From a virus, in the IMG/VR virus record IMGVR_UViG_3300037189_005067, positions 1-27,240 of that record: DNA of 27,240 nt. One strand, 5' to 3'. The notes under the pieces are model-generated. The model was not told the origin of the DNA and made no database searches. It was given only the letters and a program-made list of their open reading frames with translations. This document shows positions 15,049-21,836 of this stretch, in pieces. Each line of letters starts with the position of its first letter. Within the stretch, counting starts at the first letter, position 1. The position numbers were made by a program, and so were the translations under genes.

Positions 15049-15684
15049 ATGACTATTCATGCTATTTTTCCTACGCCCATATACGAACACGTCGGCACCG
15101 TAGAAGAAACATTTTTAGTACAACACGAAATTAAAAATTTTCTTCCTAAAATCACTACAACAGATGAATTCAATAATCCGCCAGGATGGGACGACGGTGT
15201 AAAAACAAATATCAAACTCAGATATAATACTATTGTAGATTTTCAAATGAAAAATCTAGAAAATTATATTGAGTCTCATGTTAAAAAATATATTCAATCT
15301 GTTGGAGCATGGGAACCTATGCCAAATAAACTAGCACATAGTTGGATTAATTTTGTTGAAACAGGTGCTAGGCAAGATTGGCATCAGCATCAAGATGCTG
15401 TTATTGCAGGAACTTATTATTACCAAACATCCGAAGATGACGGAGACATAGTATTTAGAACTCCAAATCAATTTGTAGAATTGGAATTATTTCCATTAGG
15501 ATCTACTGTAGATAAGTTTTATAATATAAAACCTAAAGTTGGAAAAATAGTGCTTTTTCCAGGATGGCTTGCACACTCTGTAAGAAAAAACACACAGGAT
15601 AATACTAGAATATCCATATCGTTTAATTATATGAGAGATAACTTTGCAGCCAGAACTGAAACGAATCATAAAAACAACAAGTAA
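15049..15684 (+). CDS. 2OG-Fe(II) oxygenase-like protein (PF13759/TIGR02466 type)
   Basis: This 211-residue protein opens MTIHAIFPTPIYEHV, the standard N-terminal strand of the TIGR02466 group. It then has SWINFVETGARQDWHQHQD (H112, H114), AGTYYYQT, GDIVFRTP, GKIVLFPGWLAHSV (H176) and TRISISFNY (R187). The iron pair is HxH. It starts 1 base after the previous stop with no clear Shine-Dalgarno. The C-terminal tail is Asn/Lys-rich and likely disordered. It is the last oxygenase of the array and the immediate neighbour of the halogenase. Confidence 0.9.
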   Translation: MTIHAIFPTPIYEHVGTVEETFLVQHEIKNFLPKITTTDEFNNPPGWDDGVKTNIKLRYNTIVDFQMKNLENYIESHVKKYIQSVGAWEPMPNKLAHSWINFVETGARQDWHQHQDAVIAGTYYYQTSEDDGDIVFRTPNQFVELELFPLGSTVDKFYNIKPKVGKIVLFPGWLAHSVRKNTQDNTRISISFNYMRDNFAARTETNHKNNK

Positions 15685-15687
15685 ATA
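15680..15687 (+). promoter_or_regulatory. Possible internal late promoter box (AGTAAATA) before the halogenase
   Basis: AGTAAATA keeps the TAAATA core of the late consensus with two mismatches. It lies 20 bases before the halogenase ATG and is followed by the good ribosome site GAGAGGAA. Promoter, site and spacing together resemble the arrangement before the co-chaperonin gene. It may give the halogenase an extra transcript. Confidence 0.35.
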
Positions 15688-15707
15688 TGTCCAAGAGAGG
15701 AATTTAG

Positions 15708-17324
15708 ATGAAAAACAAAATTAATAAAATTATAATAGTTGGTGGCGGTAGTGCTGGATGGATGAGTGCCGCTATGCTATCTAACGAGTTTCCTGATAAG
15801 GAAATTGCTGTAATTGAAAGTCCTGATATTCCAATCATTGGTGTCGGCGAAAGTACCTTAGGTACAATTAATCAATTCCTAGGCACACTAGGTCTAGAAG
15901 ATAAAGATTGGATGGAATATTGTAAAGCCACTTATAAATTATCTATTAAATTTACAGATTTTTTTGCCAAGGGAGAAGAATTTTACTATCCGTTTGGTAT
16001 TAAAGACATGCAAAATTGTCAACAAGGAATCGCCGACTGGTTTGTTAAAAAAGTACAACAACCAGATACTCCTATTATAGATTTTTATGAAAATTTCTAT
16101 AGCACTATGCCTTTCATCACACAGAGTAAAATATATGATAATGCAGATGGACAGTTGCCTGGTTTTAGTTGGAAAAACGATGCCGCATATCACATGGATG
16201 CCGCATTGTTCGGTGAATTTTTAAGAGAACGTTTTTGTGAGCCAAGAGGTGTTGTTCATATTAAAGAACACATAGACGACATTTTGCTTGCAGACACTGG
16301 AGAAATTGACGGGCTAGTACTACGTAATGGCGATACACTGGAAGCAGATTTATACTTAGATTGTTCTGGTTTTAAATCTATGCTGTTAGGAGACAAGTTG
16401 GGTGTTAAATTCGATTCATTCAGTAGATGGTTACCTAATAACAAAGCATGGGCTGTTCAAGTTCCTTATGAAAACAAAGAACTTGAAATGGAAAATACGA
16501 CTGATTGCGTGGCTGTTGATAATGGCTGGATATGGAACATTCCTCTATATCATAGAATTGGTAAGGGTTATGTATTCTGCGATCAGTTTACTACCGAAGA
16601 ACAGGCGTTGGAAGAGTTTAAACAATTTATTATGACTAGAATGAAAGTGTTACGCACTAGAGAACAAGTGGATGCACTAGATTTTAGATTAATTAATATT
16701 AAAAATGGTGTGCATGAACGTTGCTGGCACAAAAACGTAGTAGCAGTAGGACTATCATACGGATTTATTGAGCCATTAGAAAGTACAGGATTATTAAGTG
16801 TTCAGGAAATTCTATTAAGATTATGCCACACACTACATTATGATACTATTAATAAAATACATATTGATAATTTTAATCACATTGTTGGCGGTATCATGCA
16901 GAGTTTTAAATTCTTTGTAGCGTATCATTATACTCTAAGTTCACGAAGAGATACTCCTTATTGGAAGCATGTCACTGAAAATATTGAAATGGACAGCGAA
17001 ATGTTAATTCCGGGTAATCAGATGCCTAGTCAAGTGGGCGAGTTGGCTGTAAGATTGTTACAGAGTCATCATCTACCTGGAGATTTTTCAATGGGAGGTG
17101 TACCTGATATATTTGTAGGTATGCACATGGGTCCAGTTAATAATACTCAACTTAAAGTTTTAAGTTCAATTTTATTAGGACGTAATGGAACAGTTCCTGA
17201 ATTTTTTAGTAATCAAACACAAGATTATTGGAATCAGAAAAAAGAATACATTCTTGGGCTTGCTTCGACTGCTCCTAGTCATTATCAATATCTCAAAGAA
17301 AAGATATATAACAACGAAGCATAA
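15708..17324 (+). CDS. Flavin-dependent halogenase (tryptophan halogenase family)
   Basis: At 538 residues it is the length of PrnA. It has the FAD-binding VGGGSAGWMSA (11-21) and a GVGES motif (45-49). K77 in ATYKLSIKF aligns with the catalytic lysine of PrnA (K79). The WIWNIP signature (274-279) that blocks mono-oxygenation is intact, and FIEPLESTGL carries E358, equivalent to PrnA E346. With FADH2, O2 and halide such enzymes make HOX, which the lysine delivers to an electron-rich carbon. Whether the substrate is tryptophan is open: a cyanophage relative, VirX1, prefers iodide and accepts varied substrates. No flavin reductase partner is in the window, so reduced flavin must come from elsewhere. 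GAGAGGAA precedes the ATG and a strong terminator follows the stop by a few bases. Confidence 0.95.
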   Translation: MKNKINKIIIVGGGSAGWMSAAMLSNEFPDKEIAVIESPDIPIIGVGESTLGTINQFLGTLGLEDKDWMEYCKATYKLSIKFTDFFAKGEEFYYPFGIKDMQNCQQGIADWFVKKVQQPDTPIIDFYENFYSTMPFITQSKIYDNADGQLPGFSWKNDAAYHMDAALFGEFLRERFCEPRGVVHIKEHIDDILLADTGEIDGLVLRNGDTLEADLYLDCSGFKSMLLGDKLGVKFDSFSRWLPNNKAWAVQVPYENKELEMENTTDCVAVDNGWIWNIPLYHRIGKGYVFCDQFTTEEQALEEFKQFIMTRMKVLRTREQVDALDFRLINIKNGVHERCWHKNVVAVGLSYGFIEPLESTGLLSVQEILLRLCHTLHYDTINKIHIDNFNHIVGGIMQSFKFFVAYHYTLSSRRDTPYWKHVTENIEMDSEMLIPGNQMPSQVGELAVRLLQSHHLPGDFSMGGVPDIFVGMHMGPVNNTQLKVLSSILLGRNGTVPEFFSNQTQDYWNQKKEYILGLASTAPSHYQYLKEKIYNNEA

Positions 17325-17352
17325 AAAAAGCCACCCTAAGGGTGGCTTTTTT
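17324..17352. terminator. Strong bidirectional intrinsic terminator
   Basis: GCCACCC (17330-17336), loop TAA and GGGTGGC (17340-17346) form a perfect stem, flanked by six A on the left and six T on the right, so the pairing can extend to 13 bp. It sits between the end of the plus-strand operon and the convergent end of the minus-strand tail genes, and would stop transcription both ways. It overlaps the last base of the halogenase stop codon. Confidence 0.95.
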
Positions 17353-17367
17353 GTATATTAAATTATA

Positions 17368-17709
17368 TTATACAGAAGGCTTTACTGAAACATTGGTTGG
17401 AATTTTCTGTGCTTCAGGATCATCTGGATCCGCAACAAATTTTAACATTCTTTCTGTATCTTCCTTTTGTAATTGCAAAGCACTCTTTAAAATTAAGGAA
17501 TCAAAAATTGCAGTTTTGTCTGCAGGAATCGGTTCAGTCCAATTTGGATCTGCAAGACGACGTTTAATCTCTAAAGCGGCTATTTCGTCCATAGATTCTT
17601 TAATTCTATTTGTAACAAAATCATCAATGTGTTGATGTGGGTTAACATATTTCCATGCCAATGCTTTCCATTCTAAATCTGTTACTTCTACTGTAAATCT
17701 TTTTGCCAT
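17368..17709 (-). CDS. Small conserved phage protein (paralogue of the gene at 17720)
   Basis: The product is 113 residues. MAKRFTVEVTDLEWKALAWKY is followed by HIDDFVTNRIKESMDEIAALE, KRRLADPN and IPADK. The order TD-x-E...LA...FIDN-x-x-x-R...AMDEI...ADPN...IPxD is shared with the next upstream gene and with small proteins found beside tail-fibre genes of T4-like marine phages. It has a largely helical, acidic character and no known catalytic motif. It lies last in the minus-strand tail unit, just before the terminator. A fibre-assembly chaperone or accessory role is possible from position alone; I do not know its function. The C-terminal extension (about 75-113) is absent from the paralogue. 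Confidence 0.8.
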   Translation of the reverse strand: MAKRFTVEVTDLEWKALAWKYVNPHQHIDDFVTNRIKESMDEIAALEIKRRLADPNWTEPIPADKTAIFDSLILKSALQLQKEDTERMLKFVADPDDPEAQKIPTNVSVKPSV

Positions 17710-17719
17710 GATTTATTCC

Positions 17720-17965
17720 TTATCCTTGTTCTCTTTCAGCCGCTGGTATCAAATCAGCATCTTGTACTATTTGATCTCTATCTGACGGGATAGTTGCAGT
17801 GTTTGGATCAGCAATCATACGTGCTATTTCCATTTCAACAATTTCATCCATGGCCAATCTTGCTCGCCATGTTGCCAAATTGTCAATAAAATCTAATGGA
17901 TCTAGAGCAATGTGCGCTAGTACCATGGCTTCTACGTCTGTTAATTCAAATGTAATTTGTGGCAT
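17720..17965 (-). CDS. Small conserved phage protein (TDxE...AMDEI type)
   Basis: The product is 81 residues, with the run FELTDVEAMVLAHIALDPLD, then FIDNLATWRARLAMDEIVEME, RMIADPN and IPSDRDQIV. It is a shorter paralogue of the following gene. AAGAGAGAA provides its ribosome site, and a GATAAATA late box lies 23 bases upstream of the ATG, so this pair can be expressed apart from the fibre genes. Function is unknown; relatives sit beside tail-fibre genes in other marine phages. Confidence 0.8.
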   Translation of the reverse strand: MPQITFELTDVEAMVLAHIALDPLDFIDNLATWRARLAMDEIVEMEIARMIADPNTATIPSDRDQIVQDADLIPAAEREQG

Positions 17966-17988
17966 TCTAATTCTCTCTTATCAATATA

Positions 17989-17996
17989 TATTTATC
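17989..17996 (-). promoter_or_regulatory. Putative late promoter -10 box (GATAAATA) overlapping a stop codon
   Basis: GATAAATA on the minus strand is identical to both boxes of the 375-395 inverted repeat. It begins inside the final Gly-stop (GGATAA) of the fibre gene upstream and lies 23 bases before the ATG at 17965, with an AAGAGAGAA ribosome site between. Confidence 0.6.
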
Positions 17997-18951
17997 CGAT
18001 CAGGTACCCAGCAAAAACACTATGGCTTCCGTGTACACGACTTGGTCCGCCTGCCCAGAAGAAAAACTGACTAGTATATTCTCCGGAACTCAAGTATAAA
18101 TCTAAACTCATTGACACTCCGCCTGCATGATTATTACTTGTTCCGTGCATCCACATTCCGTGAGGGTGTCTTCCGCTCCATGCTCCCAAACCACCGCTAC
18201 GACTAAATCCTAAGTGAACATAGTTTGGAGTATTGTTATCGTCGTTATAGTTATAACTTTGCCATGTTAGATGATAAAATCCGCTTACAGGTGCTGTAAA
18301 TCTACCGTTGTTGTCAAAATTTGATCCGCCACGCTGATAAACGTCCCAGCCCATGCCTGAACCAATCTCTCTCCAACCATAGCCACCATAACTGTTAGCA
18401 TAAGTCCATCCCGATGTTCCCATAGCGTTCCACATAATACTACCGTTAGTACTATCTGTACCTACAGTTTTATGTCCATTAGCATTAATACGCATACGTT
18501 CGGCGCCGGCAACAGTAAATACCACATTGTTTGCACTGTCAAAATATATACCAGTGTTTGATTGACTACCGCTTTGAATTGCTGGGGCGCCAGCACTACC
18601 GTTTGGTAAACGTAATACGCCAGTCATTGCATTACTGTTATTATTGCTCAAAGGTGTATAACCAATGTTTGTAGTCATTGCTCCGCTGGCCATACGATCA
18701 GCAGTAATACCTGCACCTGAAGAAATATCCCCGTCTACAATAGTTCTGTATGTAACTGTTCGTCCACTTAAATCTACGCTGGCTGCTAATTGTGTAGCAC
18801 CGACTGCTCCTGTACCAATTTTTGCCGAGGTAATTGAATCTGCGGCAAATTTTCCAGTAACAACTGCATTATCAGCAACATCGCCTGCGGCAACAGAACC
18901 ATCAATAATTGCCTCAGAATCTATGCGTTTAAAACTATTATACGTTGGCAT
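17992..18951 (-). CDS. C1q-tipped tail-fibre / receptor-binding protein, copy 3
   Basis: This 319-residue protein has an N-terminus MPTYNSFKRIDSEAIIDGS shared with the two genes upstream and likely the virion attachment part. It is followed by short repeats of the GAVGATQLAASVDLSGRTVTY kind, an NTGIYFDSANNVVFTVAG-like strand block with ERMRI (about 130-155), and a C-terminal domain from FTAPVSGFYHLTWQS to HSVFAGYLIG. FxAPVSGxY...FxGxLIG is the C1q/TNF-like jelly-roll pattern used in trimeric phage receptor-binding tips. It has a distinct Gly/Asn/His-rich surface (SGRHPHGMWMHGTSNNHAGG). Its ribosome site, AGGATAA, is formed by the last codons of the upstream paralogue. Confidence 0.85.
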   Translation of the reverse strand: MPTYNSFKRIDSEAIIDGSVAAGDVADNAVVTGKFAADSITSAKIGTGAVGATQLAASVDLSGRTVTYRTIVDGDISSGAGITADRMASGAMTTNIGYTPLSNNNSNAMTGVLRLPNGSAGAPAIQSGSQSNTGIYFDSANNVVFTVAGAERMRINANGHKTVGTDSTNGSIMWNAMGTSGWTYANSYGGYGWREIGSGMGWDVYQRGGSNFDNNGRFTAPVSGFYHLTWQSYNYNDDNNTPNYVHLGFSRSGGLGAWSGRHPHGMWMHGTSNNHAGGVSMSLDLYLSSGEYTSQFFFWAGGPSRVHGSHSVFAGYLIG

Positions 18952-18956
18952 TTAAA

Positions 18957-19898
18957 TTATCCTATTAAAAATCCGCACCATAGGCTATGGTCTGCATGGA
19001 ATCTTCCAGGTCCATTAGGTTGGTAAGGTTGTGGGCTAGCCCAGTCGCCTGCGCTCATATAAAACTCCACAGGAACCATAATGCCTGGAGCATGATGGTT
19101 TGGTAATCCGTGTGCAAAAATTGTGTGCGGGTGTCTACCACTTACACCTGTATTCGGCGCACCGTTACGTCCAATGTTCCAGTGTACATATCCAGGAGTA
19201 CTGTTGTTATCATTATACCAATAAGATTGTACATAAAACCAATAATATCCCGATACAGGCGCTGTTACTCGAACGTTACTAGTAACACTGATACCGCCTT
19301 GTGTTTGAAATTGCCAACCAATACCTGTTAATTCTCTCCAACCTGCTCCACCAAATGAGTTCCAGTAGTACCACCCACCTAATCCGCAGGCAAAAAATGC
19401 AGGTCTATTAGGTTCAATAGCACGGCCGCCGCCATCAACTAGCATCTGTTGATTGCCAGATGTGGTAATTGCTACTTGGTTAGTAGTTGGAAAATATATT
19501 CCAGCATTATCATTACCGCTTCGGCCAATCGCATTACTACCAGTACTACCGCCGGCAAGTCTTAACTGACCACTGCTAACTGTGCCACCTGCTTTATTAA
19601 CCGGTGTAAATCCTATATTGTTAACTGCCGCACCGCTGGCCATTTTGCCGCCAGTGATAGTACTATTGGCAATGTCTGCATTCACTATAGGACGGTATGT
19701 TACTGTTTTAGCACTTAGATCTACTGAAGCGGCTAATTGTGTGGTTCCTACAGAACCGTTTAAAATATCCGCAGTAGATACTGCATTGTTATTAATTTTT
19801 GCGCTTGTAATAGAATCTGTGCCTAATTGTGTACCAGTAATTGCACCGTCGACAATTGCTTCTGTATTGATTCTTTTAAAACTATTATATGTTGGCAT
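18957..19898 (-). CDS. C1q-tipped tail-fibre / receptor-binding protein, copy 2
   Basis: This 313-residue middle member of the triplet has MPTYNSFKRINTEAIVDGAI at the N-terminus, VGTTQLAASVDLSAKTVTYRP, IGFTPVNKAGG, NAGIYFPTTNQVAIT, and a C1q-like end from VTAPVSGYYWFYVQSYWYND to HSLWCGFLIG. Compared with the neighbours, the N-terminal 110 residues and the final LIG are conserved, whereas the middle and the loops of the C-terminal domain differ. That is the pattern expected when tips diverge to bind different receptors. It has no enzyme motif. The ATG is 4 bases after the upstream gene's GGATAA. Confidence 0.85.
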   Translation of the reverse strand: MPTYNSFKRINTEAIVDGAITGTQLGTDSITSAKINNNAVSTADILNGSVGTTQLAASVDLSAKTVTYRPIVNADIANSTITGGKMASGAAVNNIGFTPVNKAGGTVSSGQLRLAGGSTGSNAIGRSGNDNAGIYFPTTNQVAITTSGNQQMLVDGGGRAIEPNRPAFFACGLGGWYYWNSFGGAGWRELTGIGWQFQTQGGISVTSNVRVTAPVSGYYWFYVQSYWYNDNNSTPGYVHWNIGRNGAPNTGVSGRHPHTIFAHGLPNHHAPGIMVPVEFYMSAGDWASPQPYQPNGPGRFHADHSLWCGFLIG

Positions 19899-19902
19899 TA
19901 TA

Positions 19903-20850
19903 TTATCCTATCAGGTGTCCGCTAAAAATTTGGTGTCCAGCATGATGACGACTGTTGTAACTGTGCCAACGAATCCATACACTGCCATATTCTCCGGCAT
20001 TTAATCTAAATACAGAACTTTGACAACCACCGTCGTCGTAGTTATTTCTGTTACCGTGCATGTGTATGTTATAAGGTGTGCGTCCACCAGGTAACCAATC
20101 AACGTTGCCGTTTCTAGCAATCCAAGTATGTACATAACTAGGAGTACTGTTATTATCGTTCAATCTGTACCACACTGTGTGAAATACATAAAATCCAGAT
20201 ACAGGCGCAGTATATCTTCCGTTACTAGGATTCCAATTCGAGCCGCCAGTTTGGTGTGCGGCATTATTCCAACCCATTACACCGCCACATTCAAATGTAC
20301 CTGTTCCACCATAGTTACTGGCGTATAACCAACCTGTGGTTGCTGACACAGCAAATGCTGGATGATTTGGTCTAAGAACACGACCACTGTTATTGATAAC
20401 AATGGCTTCACTACCGCCGCCTGTGATTCTAATAGCATTGGCTTCTAAACTTATACCGGTATTTGTATTACCGTCTCTAGTAATACTAGGAGCACTGGCA
20501 CTGCCTGCTGGAACTGTCAATACGCCAGTCATTGTATCGCCGGAAGTATTTACTGGAGTAAAGCCTATGTTAGTTACGGCAGCACCAGAAGCAAATTTTG
20601 CTCCAGCAACAGCAGCCGATGATGATATATCACTGTTAACTATAGGACGGTATGTTACAGTTTTACCACTTAAATCTATGGTTGCATTTAATTTTGCTGA
20701 TGTAACTACTCCAGACATATCTGCGGCTACAACAGCACCGTCTTGAATATCCCCAGTTACAATAGTTGTGTTAGCGATGTCTGCAGATTGTACAGTTAAA
20801 TCAACGATTGCTTCGCTGGAAATTTTCTTAAAACTAGAATAACTAGGCAT
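19903..20850 (-). CDS. C1q-tipped tail-fibre / receptor-binding protein, copy 1
   Basis: This 315-residue first gene of the triplet in transcription order starts MPSYSSFKKISSEAIVDLTV. It has SAKLNATIDLSGKTVTYRPI, IGFTPVNTSGDTMTGVLTVP, a shortened NTGISLEANAIRI block, and a C-terminal domain from YTAPVSGFYVFHTVWYRLND to HQIFSGHLIG (C1q-like). A stretch of about 20 bases around 19684-19703 (in copy 2) recurs at 20639-20658 in this gene, showing the duplication at the DNA level. Its own ribosome site is AAGGATAAGAG just after the upstream stop. Confidence 0.85.
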   Translation of the reverse strand: MPSYSSFKKISSEAIVDLTVQSADIANTTIVTGDIQDGAVVAADMSGVVTSAKLNATIDLSGKTVTYRPIVNSDISSSAAVAGAKFASGAAVTNIGFTPVNTSGDTMTGVLTVPAGSASAPSITRDGNTNTGISLEANAIRITGGGSEAIVINNSGRVLRPNHPAFAVSATTGWLYASNYGGTGTFECGGVMGWNNAAHQTGGSNWNPSNGRYTAPVSGFYVFHTVWYRLNDNNSTPSYVHTWIARNGNVDWLPGGRTPYNIHMHGNRNNYDDGGCQSSVFRLNAGEYGSVWIRWHSYNSRHHAGHQIFSGHLIG

Positions 20851-20859
20851 CTCTTATCC

Positions 20860-21471
20860 TTAAATTGTGAAGATTCTCCAACCTCTAGTTGCGTCATAGT
20901 AAACTATTTCCAATGCCGCTCCCTGTGTTGTAATTTGTAAATCTCCTGCCTGACCCATTATTGGTTGACCGTTTCTTAATAATTGACATTGATTTGTATT
21001 AAATGTATTTGCAATATCATAAATTCGAATTGTGTCGCCTTTGGCAGGTGCCGCTGGCAACGTTATATTGATTGATGCAGATGTTGTATTAACCCACAAT
21101 GCCTGGCTTGCGGCAGCGGTGTATGTTGTAGTAACATCAACGTTAACATATCCACCAGCAACTGCGCCAGATAAAATATAATTTGTTCCGTCTGATGTTA
21201 AAAACGCCACTGTTTGATTTTGTAAAACAAAAGTCGAAGCAACGTTAGCACTGGGACCTTTAATAGTTCCGCTTGGTGTGCTAAGTGTAACTACTCCACC
21301 TGTGTTGTTATAGAACCCTTGTTGAGAACCGTTGGCCGCGGCAGGCGTAGCCAAAGTTACAGTATAGGGTGCAGTTCCTGTTAAAGTTGTAAACAGTCCT
21401 TGTGCGGGTGATGATAGGACAGCCGCACCGCTTTGAGTTGTAACTGACGCTACTGTGTTATATCGTGCCAT
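20860..21471 (-). CDS. Phage structural / fibre protein
   Basis: This 203-residue protein of low complexity is rich in Thr, Ala and Gly and has two beta-rich halves. The first has GTAPYTVTLATPAAANGSQQ and GTNYILSG. The second has LWVNTTSASINITLPAAPAKG, TIRIYDIANTFNTNQ, RNGQPIMG and a terminal YYDATRGWRIFTI. The LPAAPxxGDxIRIxDxANTF and GWRIFxI segments recur in T4-like marine phage virion proteins near tail fibres. It lacks cysteine-rich, catalytic or membrane segments. A ribosome site (TAAGGA) lies 11 bases before the ATG, slightly far, with an out-of-frame ATG six codons long in between. The precise place in the virion is unknown. Confidence 0.8.
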   Translation of the reverse strand: MARYNTVASVTTQSGAAVLSSPAQGLFTTLTGTAPYTVTLATPAAANGSQQGFYNNTGGVVTLSTPSGTIKGPSANVASTFVLQNQTVAFLTSDGTNYILSGAVAGGYVNVDVTTTYTAAASQALWVNTTSASINITLPAAPAKGDTIRIYDIANTFNTNQCQLLRNGQPIMGQAGDLQITTQGAALEIVYYDATRGWRIFTI

Positions 21472-21488
21472 GTCTCATTGTTTCCTTA

Positions 21489-21818
21489 TTAAGCAGTTGA
21501 TGTTTCAATACCGTAGACTGTACAGCCTACGTTTGCGGCACTTGAATACACTACAACGTTTAATCCTGCCTGTGCTACTAAACCTGTACGTTCAAAAACA
21601 CCGTTGGCGATAATTGTAGTATCGTACTCTAAATAATCTTGTACGTTTGGTGTACTAGTTGCTGCCAATGCAAGGCGTATCTGTACCGCTGTAGCGTTTC
21701 TATTAGTAATAGAAACGTTAAACACTCCGTAGTTGCCTGTAGGAACTGTATATGCTACAGTGCCTGCTCCTGTTGTTCCTGCGGGGATAGCCGCTACTCC
21801 TAATCTTCCTGTTGCCAT
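21489..21818 (-). CDS. Small virion protein (MATGRLG family)
   Basis: The product is 109 residues: MATGRLGVAAIPAGTTG, VPTGNYGVFNVSITNRNATAV, YLEYDTTIIANGVFERTGLVA and a terminal VYGIETSTA. The MATGRLG start and the ExD-xxIxxNGVxERTGxV core are familiar from small proteins beside fibre genes in T4-like marine phages, predicted as all-beta structural pieces. GGAGAAA serves as ribosome site. It directly follows the giant protein in the same transcript. Function beyond structural is not known. Confidence 0.82.
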   Translation of the reverse strand: MATGRLGVAAIPAGTTGAGTVAYTVPTGNYGVFNVSITNRNATAVQIRLALAATSTPNVQDYLEYDTTIIANGVFERTGLVAQAGLNVVVYSSAANVGCTVYGIETSTA

Positions 21819-21836
21819 GTTATAATTTCTCCATTT

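Noticed and set aside
10906-15684. A ribosomal peptide precursor that the oxygenases and halogenase would modify
   Set aside because: I looked for a short open frame with a leader-like and Ser/Thr/Cys/Trp-rich core in the operon; the genes are packed edge to edge and none is present.
15708-17324. Reading the halogenase as a plain FAD mono-oxygenase
   Set aside because: The WIWNIP motif and the paired Lys77 and Glu358 are specific to flavin-dependent halogenases.
17342-20746. Plus-strand reading frames of 60-140 residues across the fibre genes (for example 19582-20004)
   Set aside because: They are antisense to repetitive Thr/Ala/Val-rich coding sequence, which leaves the opposite strand open; no ribosome sites or families are seen.
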